A stretch of 64,000 bases of DNA from Streptomyces sp. NBC_00258 (GTDB taxonomy: Bacteria > Actinomycetota > Actinomycetes > Streptomycetales > Streptomycetaceae), in contig NZ_CP108081.1 of the NCBI RefSeq assembly GCF_036182465.1, positions 6,014,001 to 6,078,000 on the forward strand, given 5' to 3'. The notes under the pieces were generated by a model that worked only from the letters and a program-made list of their open reading frames with translations, did no database searches and had not been told where the DNA came from. Positions 46,849-55,339 of the stretch are shown piece after piece (position 1 is the stretch's first letter; each line of letters opens with the position of its first letter). Both the position numbers and the translations under genes were made by a program.

Positions 46849-48213
46849 TCAGGACGACCCCTTCGGGTTCTGAGGAGGCTTTCCACCGGCCGCGAGTTCG
46901 AACTCCGCACGGGGATGTTCGAGCGAACCGAGGGAGACGATCTCCCGCTTGAAGAGCCCCGACAGGATCCATTCGGCGAGCACGCGGGCCTTGCGGTTGA
47001 AGGTGGGCACCCTGCTCAGGTGGTAGACGCGGTGCATGAACCAGGCAGGGTAGCCCTTCAGCTTGCGCCCGTAGACGAACGCGACGCCCTTGTGCAGGCC
47101 CAGGGAGGCGACCGAGCCGACGTACTTGTGTGCGTACGTCTCCAGGGGCTGGCCACGCAGTGAGCGGGCGATGTTGTCGGCGAGGACCTTGGCCTGGCGC
47201 ACGGCGTGCTGGGCGTTGGGGGCGGTCTCCGTGCCGGGCTCGGCGGCGGTGACGTCGGGGACGGCCGCGGCGTCTCCCGCGGCCCACGCGTGCGTGGTGC
47301 CGTCGACGGTCAGCTGGGCGGTGCACTTCAGGCGGCCGCGTTCGTTCAGCGGGAGGTCGGTGGCCGCGAGGACGGGGTGCGGTTTCACGCCGGCGGTCCA
47401 CACGACCGTACGCGTCGGGAAGCGCGCCCCGTCGCTGAGGACGGCGACCCGGTCCGCGATGGAGTCGAGACGCGTCTCCAGGCGTACGTCGATGTTGCGG
47501 CGGCGCAGCTGGGTGACGGTGTACTTGCCCATCTCCTCGCCGACCTCGGGGAGGATGCGGTTCGAGGCCTCGACGAGGATCCACTTCATGTCGTCGGGCT
47601 TGACGTTGTGGTAGTAGCGCGCGGCGTAGCGGGCCATGTCCTCCAGCTCGCCGAGGGCCTCCACTCCTGCGTAACCGCCGCCTACGAAGACGAAGGTCAG
47701 GGCGGCGTCGCGGATCGCGGGGTCGCGGGTGGAGGAGGCGATGTCCATCTGCTCGATGACGTGGTTGCGCAGCCCGATGGCCTCTTCGACGGTCTTGAAG
47801 CCGATGGCGTACTCGGCGAGCCCGGGGATCGGGAGGGTCCGGGAGACGGAGCCGGGGGCCAGCACGAGTTCGTCGTACGTGATCTGCTCGGGGCCCGTGC
47901 CCTCCTCCTCGGTGGCGAGGGTGGTGAGGGTCGCGGTGCGTTTGGCGTGGTCGATGGACGCGGCCTCGCCGATGACGACCCGGCACTGGTCGAGGACGCG
48001 GCGCAGCGGCACGACGACATGACGCGGTGAGATCGAGCCCGCGGCGGCCTCGGGCAGGAACGGCTGATAGGTCATGTACGGGTCGGGCGTCACCACGACG
48101 ATTTCCACGTCGCCCCGCCTGAGCTCGGGTTTCAGCTTCCGCTGGAGCCCCAGAGCGGTGTACATCCCGACGTAGCCGCCGCCGACAACGAGAATGCGCG
48201 CACGTTCCTTCAC
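46849..48213 (-). CDS. ndh: Type II NADH dehydrogenase
   Basis: This is a 454-residue flavoprotein with two GxGxxG dinucleotide sites: VVGGGYVGMYTA (FAD, near residue 9) and VFVGGGYAGVEALGEL (NADH, near 174). It also has the RRNIDVRLETRL region and the WAAGDAAAVPD motif binding FAD. The C-terminal FVYGRKLKGYPAWFMHRVYHL segment is the amphipathic membrane-binding part of NDH-2. It passes electrons from NADH to quinone without pumping protons. GTG start. Confidence 0.92.
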   Translation of the reverse strand: MKERARILVVGGGYVGMYTALGLQRKLKPELRRGDVEIVVVTPDPYMTYQPFLPEAAAGSISPRHVVVPLRRVLDQCRVVIGEAASIDHAKRTATLTTLATEEEGTGPEQITYDELVLAPGSVSRTLPIPGLAEYAIGFKTVEEAIGLRNHVIEQMDIASSTRDPAIRDAALTFVFVGGGYAGVEALGELEDMARYAARYYHNVKPDDMKWILVEASNRILPEVGEEMGKYTVTQLRRRNIDVRLETRLDSIADRVAVLSDGARFPTRTVVWTAGVKPHPVLAATDLPLNERGRLKCTAQLTVDGTTHAWAAGDAAAVPDVTAAEPGTETAPNAQHAVRQAKVLADNIARSLRGQPLETYAHKYVGSVASLGLHKGVAFVYGRKLKGYPAWFMHRVYHLSRVPTFNRKARVLAEWILSGLFKREIVSLGSLEHPRAEFELAAGGKPPQNPKGSS

Positions 48214-48591
48214 TCACCCATGACGCACCGGCTACGGGAGTTTGTCCACAGGCCCGTCAATTTGTGTGACCGCGCGCCTGAGACGCGCACGGTTGGCCGA
48301 TTTGCCGGAGTGCGGGGAAGCTTCGCAGGTCAGCGGGTGTGAGCGGGGTGGAAGTAGGGGGCGCAACCGGGACGTAAGCGGCCCGTAGTCCGATCGGGGG
48401 GCGCTCTGTACGGAACCTGCCCCTTCTGAATTGACCCCCACTCAACTATGTTCGTGTGTCATCGGGGTGTAGGGGGATGCGCTCGACGGGTCCGTGCGGC
48501 GAGACCGCGCGGCGAAGGCTGTTCCGCTCGCTCCGGCTGTCAATGGCGGGGAGAGTCTCCGGGGGGAGACGTCATTACCGGGGGAACACAT
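48214..48591. other. Divergent intergenic region NDH-2 / TetR
   Basis: I see no supported gene in these 378 bases. They must hold the promoters of both flanking genes. A TTGTGTGACCGCGCG and a CTCAACTATGTTCGTGTGTCAT stretch are A/T-richer than the surroundings, but no clear repeat was seen. Confidence 0.4.
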
Positions 48592-49386
48592 ATGCACATT
48601 CAGGACACTCAATGGTCTTCCGCGTCTGCCATCGGGACGGGCGGCGCGATCAGTGCGGCGGCATCGAACGGACGCGGCGTGGGGGACCCGTCGCGCACGA
48701 CGCCACTGCGCGTGGACGCACAGCGCAATCTGGAGCACGTACTCCGAGCGGCACGTGAGGTCTTCGGCGAGCTGGGGTACGGCGCTCCGATGGAGGACGT
48801 GGCGCGGCGCGCCCGCGTCGGTGTCGGCACGGTGTACCGGCGCTTCCCGAGCAAGGACGTCCTGGTCCGGCGGATAGCCGAGGAGGAGACCTCCCGGCTG
48901 ACCGACCAGGCGCGCTCCGCGCTGGGTCAGGAGGACGAGCCGTGGTCGGCGCTCTCGCGCTTCCTGCGGACCTCGGTGGCCTCGGGTGCCGGACGGCTGC
49001 TGCCTCCGCAGATCCTGCGGGTCGGCGTCAGTGACGAGGGAGCAGAGGGCACGGTCCTCGACGAGACACGGGTGCCGCAGCAGCGGTCCCAGCCGCTCTC
49101 GCCCGAGCTGCGGCTCGTGGAGCAGCGGCCGGCTCCCCTGCAGGAGACCGTGGAGGTCGTGGCGATCGAGGACGACGCCGGTGCGGCGCAGCTGCTGGAG
49201 GTCGTGGGCCGGCTCGTCGATCGGGCGCGGGCGGCGGGCGAACTGCGTCCGGACGTCACGGTCTCGGATGTGCTGCTGGTGATCGCCACGGCGGCGCCTT
49301 CGTTGCCGGACGCGGCCCAGCAGGCGGCTGCGTCGGCTCGGTTGCTGGACATTCTGCTGGAGGGGCTTCGGTCTCGGCCTGCCTGA
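48592..49386 (+). CDS. TetR-family regulator
   Basis: This is a 264-residue regulator: a disordered N-terminus (about 45 residues), then the TetR helix-turn-helix (LEHVLRAAREVFGELGY, then VGVGTVYRRFPSKDVL) and a ligand domain. ATG at 48592 follows GGGGGAA. The 35 extra N-terminal residues and an internal Gln/Pro-rich segment (around residues 162-182) make it longer than the usual 190-220. Its target is not clear: NDH-2 is divergent and the sigma-fusion gene is downstream on the same strand. Confidence 0.9.
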   Translation: MHIQDTQWSSASAIGTGGAISAAASNGRGVGDPSRTTPLRVDAQRNLEHVLRAAREVFGELGYGAPMEDVARRARVGVGTVYRRFPSKDVLVRRIAEEETSRLTDQARSALGQEDEPWSALSRFLRTSVASGAGRLLPPQILRVGVSDEGAEGTVLDETRVPQQRSQPLSPELRLVEQRPAPLQETVEVVAIEDDAGAAQLLEVVGRLVDRARAAGELRPDVTVSDVLLVIATAAPSLPDAAQQAAASARLLDILLEGLRSRPA

Positions 49387-49447
49387 TGGCGCGGGCGCGG
49401 GTTCGGGTGCCTCCGGCCAGGGTGGCGGGTGTGGGTTCGTTGTCGGG

Positions 49448-49510
49448 TGCGGGGCTGTGGGGGCTTGTCGCGCAGTTCCCCGCACCCCTGACGGGGCGCG
49501 CTTTCGTCAA
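49448..49510. repeat. Dispersed repeat, family B, inverted copy
   Basis: This copy reads GCTTGTCGCGCAGTTCCCCGCACCCCTGACGGGGCGCG. It is the inverse complement of the GGGGCGCGGGGAACTGCGCGAC unit at 5772-5852 and 14601-14690, with a CCCCTGACGGGG hairpin. Here it lies between two genes on the same strand. Confidence 0.75.
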
Positions 49511-49542
49511 CCTGCTTGGCAGGGAAGGTGGTTGAGTCTTCC

Positions 49543-49558
49543 CCGTTCGGGTGAACGG
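49543..49558. promoter_or_regulatory. Inverted repeat upstream of the sigma-fusion gene
   Basis: CCGTTC (49543-49548), GGGT, GAACGG (49553-49558): short perfect arms in the 300-base leader of the sigma-fusion gene, near a TTGAGT. It is a candidate autoregulatory or promoter-associated site. Confidence 0.4.
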
Positions 49559-49686
49559 TAGTGCTGTGGTTCGGCAAGTCTCCACGGACGAGTGGTTGGT
49601 CCGTTCCTCCGGGTAACAGCGGTGGGTCCGTGTGGCACTCTTTCCCGGATGTTCGGGTCCGAGTGTGCAGGCGGGGGCTTTCCGCG

Positions 49687-51627
49687 ATGAGCGTTGACGG
49701 GCGGGACGAGTCACCCGGTGAGGGTGGCGCGGAGGCCGGTGGGCTGCCGTCGCCGCAGGTGCCGAGCCAGGGAGGCCGGCCGAAGGGCACTCCTGCCGGA
49801 TCCCCGGAGGACGTGTCGGCCAGAGGTGCCGTCCCGGAAACCGGCGTTCCGCCGCAGCGGGAGCGGCGCGAGTGGCACGACAGCGGTGTACTGCCGCCCC
49901 CGATCGAGTTGCCGTCCGCCGATGCCGAGTTGATCGAGCGGATGCGCTCGGGAGACGACACGGCGTACGAGGAACTGTTCCGGCGCCACGCGGACGCCGT
50001 CCGCCGGTACGCACGCACCTGCTGCCGGGACGCCCACACCGCCGACGACCTCACGGCCGAGGTCTTCGCCCGCATGCTCCAGGCCGTACGCGGCGGGCGC
50101 GGCCCCGAGCACGCCGTACGCGCCTATCTGCTGACGACCGTACGACGCGTCGCGGCGAGCTGGACCAAGTCGGCGAGGCGCGAGCACCTGGTCGACGACT
50201 TCGCCGTGTTCGCGGCGCAGGCCGCACGCGGCTCCGAGGTGTCGGACGACGACACCCTGGACCTGGGCGCGGACGTACGGGCGATGCACGAGGCCGAGCA
50301 GTCGATGGCCATGCAGGCGTTCCGGTCGCTGCCGGAGCGGTGGCAGGCCGTGCTCTGGCACACCGAGGTCGAGGACGAGTCCCCGAGCGAGGTCGCCACG
50401 CTCTTCGGGCTGGACGCCAACGGCACACGTGTCCTTGCCAGTCGGGCCCGGGAAGGCCTCAAGCAGGCGTATCTCCAGGCCCATGTGAGCGTCACGCTCA
50501 CCACCGACGAGGAGTGCGCACGCTACGCCGACCGGCTCGGCGCGTACGCGCGCGGCGGGCTGCGCACCCGTGCCGAGCGCGGGCTGCGCAAGCACCTTGA
50601 GGAGTGCGCCAAGTGCCGGCTCGCGGCCGGTCAGATCAAGGAAGTCGCCGGCGGGATTCCCGCGGTCGTACCGATCGCCGTCATCGGCTGGTTCGGTGCC
50701 GCCGGGTACGCGAAGGCGGCCGCGCTCATCGCCGGCGGTGCCGGCGCGGGTGCGGCCGGTGCCGCGGGGGCCGCGTCGGCGGCGGGCGGCAGCTCCGGAG
50801 GGGCCGGCGCAGGTGGAGGGGCCGCCGCCGAGGGTCTCGGGGCGCCTGTGAAGGCGGGGATCGCGGCCGGTGTCGTCGCGGCGGCCGTCGCCGTGGTGGC
50901 GCTCGCGCTGGCCGGTGACGAGGTGAAGCCCAAGGACCCCGTGGCCAAGCCTGATCCGTCCCCGCCCGTCGTCGAACCGCGCGTTCCGTCGCCGTCGCCG
51001 AAGCCCCCGAAGGCGGAGCCCGCGCCGAGCCGGCCGGTGCCGGTCGTGGCGCCCTCGTCGCGTCCGACGCCGAGTCCCACCCCCAAGCCGACGCCCACCT
51101 CCAAGCCCACTCCGAAACCGACTCCCCCGCCGAAGCCGACGCCCACGACTCCCCCCGCACCGGCCCCGAAGCCGCCCCCTCCGCCGGCGCCCCCTGCGGT
51201 CTTCCAGTGGAACCAGCTGGAGTACGGCGTCACCGGTGACGGCACCGAGCCCGAGATGCGGCTCGGCGAGAGCAGCTGGGTCTGGCAGCGGTACGGCATG
51301 TCGATCGCCGACACCTCGTACGCGAACGGTGTCACCGTCCACGGCGCCTCCTCGGTCACCATCGATCTCAACCGCACGTGTTCCTCGTACGACGCGGTGG
51401 TCGGTGTCGACGACATGACGATGGGGCTCGGTCAGGTGCGGTTCTCCGTCTTCGCGGACGGGGCCCGGATGTGGCAGTCGGGGCTGGTTCAGGGCGGTCA
51501 TGGCGCGGTGCCCGTGCATGTGGATCTGACCGGCAGGAAAACGATCCGCCTGGTCGTCGAGCCGCATTCGCCCTTCGACTCGGTGGCGTTGGCGGACTGG
51601 GCGGATTCGCGCTTCCGCTGTCGGTGA
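49687..51627 (+). CDS. ECF sigma factor fused to zinc anti-sigma, membrane and NPCBM-like domains
   Basis: This is a 646-residue multidomain protein. Residues about 80-155 are sigma region 2 (ELFRRHADAVRRYAR, then DLTAEVFARML) and about 205-265 are region 4 (MQAFRSLPERWQAVLWHTEVED, then SPSEVATLFGLD). Next is a ZAS-type anti-sigma motif H303-x3-C307-x2-C310. Two hydrophobic stretches follow (about 325-350 and a clear helix at about 390-410), then a Pro/Lys/Thr-rich linker of about 90 residues. The C-terminal domain (about 510-646) has an NPCBM-like beta-sandwich pattern (WNQLEYGVTGDG through VDLTGRKTIRLVVEP), probably a glycan-binding module outside the cell. ATG at 49687 is the likely start. 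Confidence 0.85.
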   Translation: MSVDGRDESPGEGGAEAGGLPSPQVPSQGGRPKGTPAGSPEDVSARGAVPETGVPPQRERREWHDSGVLPPPIELPSADAELIERMRSGDDTAYEELFRRHADAVRRYARTCCRDAHTADDLTAEVFARMLQAVRGGRGPEHAVRAYLLTTVRRVAASWTKSARREHLVDDFAVFAAQAARGSEVSDDDTLDLGADVRAMHEAEQSMAMQAFRSLPERWQAVLWHTEVEDESPSEVATLFGLDANGTRVLASRAREGLKQAYLQAHVSVTLTTDEECARYADRLGAYARGGLRTRAERGLRKHLEECAKCRLAAGQIKEVAGGIPAVVPIAVIGWFGAAGYAKAAALIAGGAGAGAAGAAGAASAAGGSSGGAGAGGGAAAEGLGAPVKAGIAAGVVAAAVAVVALALAGDEVKPKDPVAKPDPSPPVVEPRVPSPSPKPPKAEPAPSRPVPVVAPSSRPTPSPTPKPTPTSKPTPKPTPPPKPTPTTPPAPAPKPPPPPAPPAVFQWNQLEYGVTGDGTEPEMRLGESSWVWQRYGMSIADTSYANGVTVHGASSVTIDLNRTCSSYDAVVGVDDMTMGLGQVRFSVFADGARMWQSGLVQGGHGAVPVHVDLTGRKTIRLVVEPHSPFDSVALADWADSRFRCR

Positions 51628-51682
51628 GTGCGTGGTCCCGCCTGCGCCGGGGTGTCGGGCAGCCGGGGGGTCCTTGGCCGCG

Positions 51683-54600
51683 TCAGCGGGTGCCGGTGTG
51701 CGTGACGGTCGCCGAGGCCTCGGCCAGTTCCCGCAGGACGTCGTCCGGGGTGAGCGTCTCGCCGGTGCGCCGCTCGGTGTCGTACGCCCGTCGGCCCAGG
51801 TGGGACAGGGCGGCGGTCTCGATGCGGTCGATGTCCCGGCTGTAGGGCAACGGACGGGGGTGGCCCTGGCGCCAGCGCGAGCCCGCGGCGAGGAGGCGGA
51901 CCACGCGCGCGTGGTCGTCGATGTCGCTGAGGACGCCCGCCGCCCGCTCGGCCAGCGTGGCGAGGACCACCTCCGAGCACCGCGTGGACGTGGCCTCGCG
52001 CAGGGTGTCGGCCAGTTTGCGCAGCCCGTGCCCGGGGCTCGTCTCGACCGCGGTCAGCACCGCGTCGAGGCCGTTCAGCGCGGCGAGGAACTGGGCCGGC
52101 GGTGTGCCACGCTCCATTTCCACGCGGGCCGCCCCGTACAGCTCGCGGGCCTGTACGAAGTCCTGGTCGTCGTAGGCCATCTGCGACCGCATGAGAAGGA
52201 CGAACGCCCTGGAGTCCGGCACCGCGTAGCGATCGGCCGCGGCCGTCGCCTCGTCCAGTGCCGCGAGAGCCTTGGCCCGGTCCCCCACGTAGTAGGCGAT
52301 CTCGCCGAGGCGGGCGATGAGGAACGGCGTCTCCACATACGCCCCCACCTCGACCGCGAGCCGCATGGCGTCCTCGAACTCGCTCTTCGCCTCGTCGAAA
52401 CGGCTGCGGGCCATGGCCGTCTCGCCGCCCGCGCTGCTCACCTGGGCGAGCATCCAGCGGTCCCCGGTGCGCCGGGCGACGGCCCGCAGCTCCACGAGGG
52501 TCTCGTCGACGCCCTCCATACCGCCGGGGCTGTCCACGGCCACATGGATGCCGAACAGCAGGGCCGCACCGATCTCCCAGTCACCGCCGTGCTCCCGGCA
52601 GTTGGCCAGTGACACCTCCATGTCGTGGCGGATGCCTTCGGTGTTGCCGAGAACGAACGCCATCAGCGGCCAGATGATGCCGGGGAACCGCGCTGCGTCC
52701 GGACCGCCCCGCGCCATGGTGGCCCGCACGCCCCTGGCGTACTCCTGCGTCCGCTCGTCCTTCAGCGGGACCTGGCCGAGCTCCGCTCTCAGGAAGAGAT
52801 CCAGCATGCGCAGTTTCATGCGGATCCGGTGCGAGGGGTGATCCTTCTCGGCCTCGGGGTCGGCGAGGTAGGCCTCCATGGGATCGACGGCGTCGAGGTC
52901 GAGCACCCCCTCCGGGATACGTCTCTCGCAGACGGGCGGGGTCGATGCCGGTACGTCGGAGGGGTCGTACGAGCCGGACGGGTGAGCTTCGGACGAGTCG
53001 CGGAGGTCTGAGGAACCGCGGAGGTCTGAAGAGTCGGAGGAGCCGGAGGAGCGTTTGTCGAGTGCCGTGCCCAGGCGCAGGGCCTGGTCCGCCCAGGTCG
53101 CGCCCTCCCGGCGGAAGTTGCGCAGCCACCAGAACCAGCCCATGGCGAGGACGATGGAGCCCGTCTCCGGCTCGTCGGCGGCGACGAGGCTGCGGTGGAG
53201 TGCCGCGCGAATGTTGTCCAGGTCGGACTCCAGGCGGCGGATCCACCGGAGCTGGTCGGCGGACCGCAGGAGCGGATCGGCCTCCTCGACCAGCGCTCGG
53301 ACCCACGCGCGGTGCCGGCGCTCGGCCGTGGCACGCAGTTCGGGGGTCTCGGCGGCGCGCTCCGCGGCGTACTCGTGGATCGTCTCCAGCATGCGGTAGC
53401 GCATACCGCCGGTCCCTCGCCGGCCGGGCGTCGCGACGACCAGGGACTTGTCGACGAGCGCGCCGACGATCTCGGCCACGGGGCCGGTGCACACGGCCTC
53501 GGCGGCGTCCAGGTCCCAGCCGCCCGCGAAGACGGATACCTCGCGCAGGACGGTCCGCTCGGGCTCGTCGAGCAGGTCCCAGGACCAGTCGACGACCGCG
53601 CGCAGGGTCTGCTGGCGGGGCAGCGCCGTGCGGCTCCCGGAGGTGAGGAGGCGGAAACGGTCGTCGAGGCGGTCGGCGATCTGGCGCGGGGTGAGCATGC
53701 GCAGCCGGGCGGCGGCCAGCTCGATGGCCAGGGGCAGGCCGTCGAGGCGGCGGCAGATCTCGTCGACGGCGGCGGGGTCGTGGGTGACGTCGGCGTCCGG
53801 CTGCGCCGCCACCGCCCGCTCCGTGAAGAGGCGGTGCGCCGGATCGGGGAGCAGGGGCTCGACCGGGCGCACGGACTCGCCGGGCACGCCCAGGGGTTCG
53901 CGGCTGGTGGCGAGGATCGTGAGGCCCGGGCAGTGGGTCAGGAGGGTCTCGGCGAGCTCGGCCGCTGCACCGATCACATGTTCGCAGTTGTCAAGAATCA
54001 GGAGTTGGCTGCGCGGGGCGCAGTACTCGATGAGCAGGGCGACCGGGTCGTCCTGCTGCACCGTCATCTCGTGGGTCATCAGCACGGTCTCGCGCAGACC
54101 GAGGGCGCTGACGACCGCGCCTGTCACCGCCTCCGGCCGGTCGAGCGGGGCGAGCTCGGCCAGCCATGCCTGTGGATGCCCGGCGGCGGCTTCCTCGGCG
54201 AGGCGGGTCTTCCCGGATCCGCCCGGTCCCGTGAGGGTGACGAGACGGACCCTGTGCAATTCGGAACGGATGGCGTCGAGTTCGGGTTCCCGGCCCACGA
54301 AGGAGTTCAGGCGGGGGCGGATGTTGCCGGTGCGGTCGGCTCTTGAGGGAGAGGTGGGGGTGTACGGGCCCGGGGTGGCGACCGGGGGCGGCCGAGGCGT
54401 CAGCAGTTCCCCGTGCAGGGCTCGGAGTTCCGGTCCCGGGTCGGTGCCGAGGCCGTCCGCCAGGGCCCGGCGGGCCGTCTCGTACGCGGCCAGGGCGTCC
54501 GCCGCGCGGCCGGTGTCGCGCAGGGCTCTGATGAGGAGGGCGTGCAGGGACTCGTCGTAGGGGTGGGTCTCGGTGAGTTCCCTCAGTTCCGGTACGGCGT

Positions 54601-55108
54601 CGTGGGCGTGGCCGTTGCGCAGGTCCGCCTCCACGCGCGCGCGTGTCGCCTCCTGGCGGAGGGATTCCGGGCGGGTCGCGGCCGTCGTACGGTCCGGGAG
54701 GTCGGCCAGGGCGGGGCCCCGCCACAGGGAGAGTGCCTCGCGGAGGGTGCGGCCCGCTGTCTCCGGGGCTTCGTCCAGTTGCGCCCTGCCCTCGCGGACC
54801 AGGCGTTCGAAGACGAACAGGTCCACGTCCTCGGGGGTGGCGGCGAGGCGGTAGCCGCCCGGCTCCGATGTGATCGCGTCCCTGCCGAGGGCTCTGCGGA
54901 GGCGGGCGACGAGGGCCTGGAGTGCGGCGGGGGCGGCGTGCGAGGGGCTGTCCGGCCAGACCTCGTCGATGAGGGTCTCCGGAGATGTGGTTCGGCCTGC
55001 TCGCAATGCCATCGCCGTCAGGAGTGCGCGGAGGCGGGGGCCGCCCAGGGGCACGTCGTTGCCCTGGGCGTCCGTTGCCTGGGTGACGCCCAGGATTCTG
55101 TACCGCAC
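51683..55108 (-). CDS. Large SARP/AfsR-like regulator with NB-ARC and TPR-like region
   Basis: This is a 1141-residue regulator. An OmpR-type winged helix (about 1-90) plus the BTAD domain (about 95-245, with FERLVREGRAQL and AYETARRALADGLGTDPGPELR) form the SARP module. Then comes an NB-ARC-type ATPase (about 275-520) with Walker A GPGGSGKT and LLILDNCEHV. The C-terminal 550 residues are helical repeats of TPR type. A Ser/Asp/Leu-rich insertion with internal duplication (SSDLRGSSDLRDSS, about 685-715) sits in the repeat region and looks disordered. It has a GTG start. The target genes are unknown; no biosynthetic cluster is adjacent. Confidence 0.92.
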   Translation of the reverse strand: MRYRILGVTQATDAQGNDVPLGGPRLRALLTAMALRAGRTTSPETLIDEVWPDSPSHAAPAALQALVARLRRALGRDAITSEPGGYRLAATPEDVDLFVFERLVREGRAQLDEAPETAGRTLREALSLWRGPALADLPDRTTAATRPESLRQEATRARVEADLRNGHAHDAVPELRELTETHPYDESLHALLIRALRDTGRAADALAAYETARRALADGLGTDPGPELRALHGELLTPRPPPVATPGPYTPTSPSRADRTGNIRPRLNSFVGREPELDAIRSELHRVRLVTLTGPGGSGKTRLAEEAAAGHPQAWLAELAPLDRPEAVTGAVVSALGLRETVLMTHEMTVQQDDPVALLIEYCAPRSQLLILDNCEHVIGAAAELAETLLTHCPGLTILATSREPLGVPGESVRPVEPLLPDPAHRLFTERAVAAQPDADVTHDPAAVDEICRRLDGLPLAIELAAARLRMLTPRQIADRLDDRFRLLTSGSRTALPRQQTLRAVVDWSWDLLDEPERTVLREVSVFAGGWDLDAAEAVCTGPVAEIVGALVDKSLVVATPGRRGTGGMRYRMLETIHEYAAERAAETPELRATAERRHRAWVRALVEEADPLLRSADQLRWIRRLESDLDNIRAALHRSLVAADEPETGSIVLAMGWFWWLRNFRREGATWADQALRLGTALDKRSSGSSDSSDLRGSSDLRDSSEAHPSGSYDPSDVPASTPPVCERRIPEGVLDLDAVDPMEAYLADPEAEKDHPSHRIRMKLRMLDLFLRAELGQVPLKDERTQEYARGVRATMARGGPDAARFPGIIWPLMAFVLGNTEGIRHDMEVSLANCREHGGDWEIGAALLFGIHVAVDSPGGMEGVDETLVELRAVARRTGDRWMLAQVSSAGGETAMARSRFDEAKSEFEDAMRLAVEVGAYVETPFLIARLGEIAYYVGDRAKALAALDEATAAADRYAVPDSRAFVLLMRSQMAYDDQDFVQARELYGAARVEMERGTPPAQFLAALNGLDAVLTAVETSPGHGLRKLADTLREATSTRCSEVVLATLAERAAGVLSDIDDHARVVRLLAAGSRWRQGHPRPLPYSRDIDRIETAALSHLGRRAYDTERRTGETLTPDDVLRELAEASATVTHTGTR

Positions 55109-55148
55109 GGGGCCATTGTCACCGGTCCGGCCCGGCGGAGCCGACTCT

Positions 55149-55330
55149 TTTCGCCCCCGCCGCCCCTACCCATTCCCGTCCTTTACCGAGGGCTCCGCCC
55201 CTGGACCCCCGTATCGCGCTGAACGCGCTCGTCCTCAGACGCCGGACGGGCTGAAATGTCGGCCTGGCCCCGAAATCTTCAGCCGCTCCGGCGTATGAGG
55301 AGCGGGGGTTCGGGGGCGGCGGGGGCGAAG
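55149..55330. repeat. Dispersed inverted-repeat element, family A, diverged copy
   Basis: It has the same order of parts as 8106-8289: TCGCCCCCGCCGCCCCTACC, an inner CTCAGACGCCGGACGGGCTGAAA / CAGCCGCTCCGGCGTATGAGG pair, and the closing GGGGGCGGCGGGGGCGAA arm. It lies 10 bases past the stop of the minus-strand asparagine-synthetase-like gene and probably acts as its terminator. Confidence 0.75.
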
Positions 55331-55339
55331 TCCACCCCG

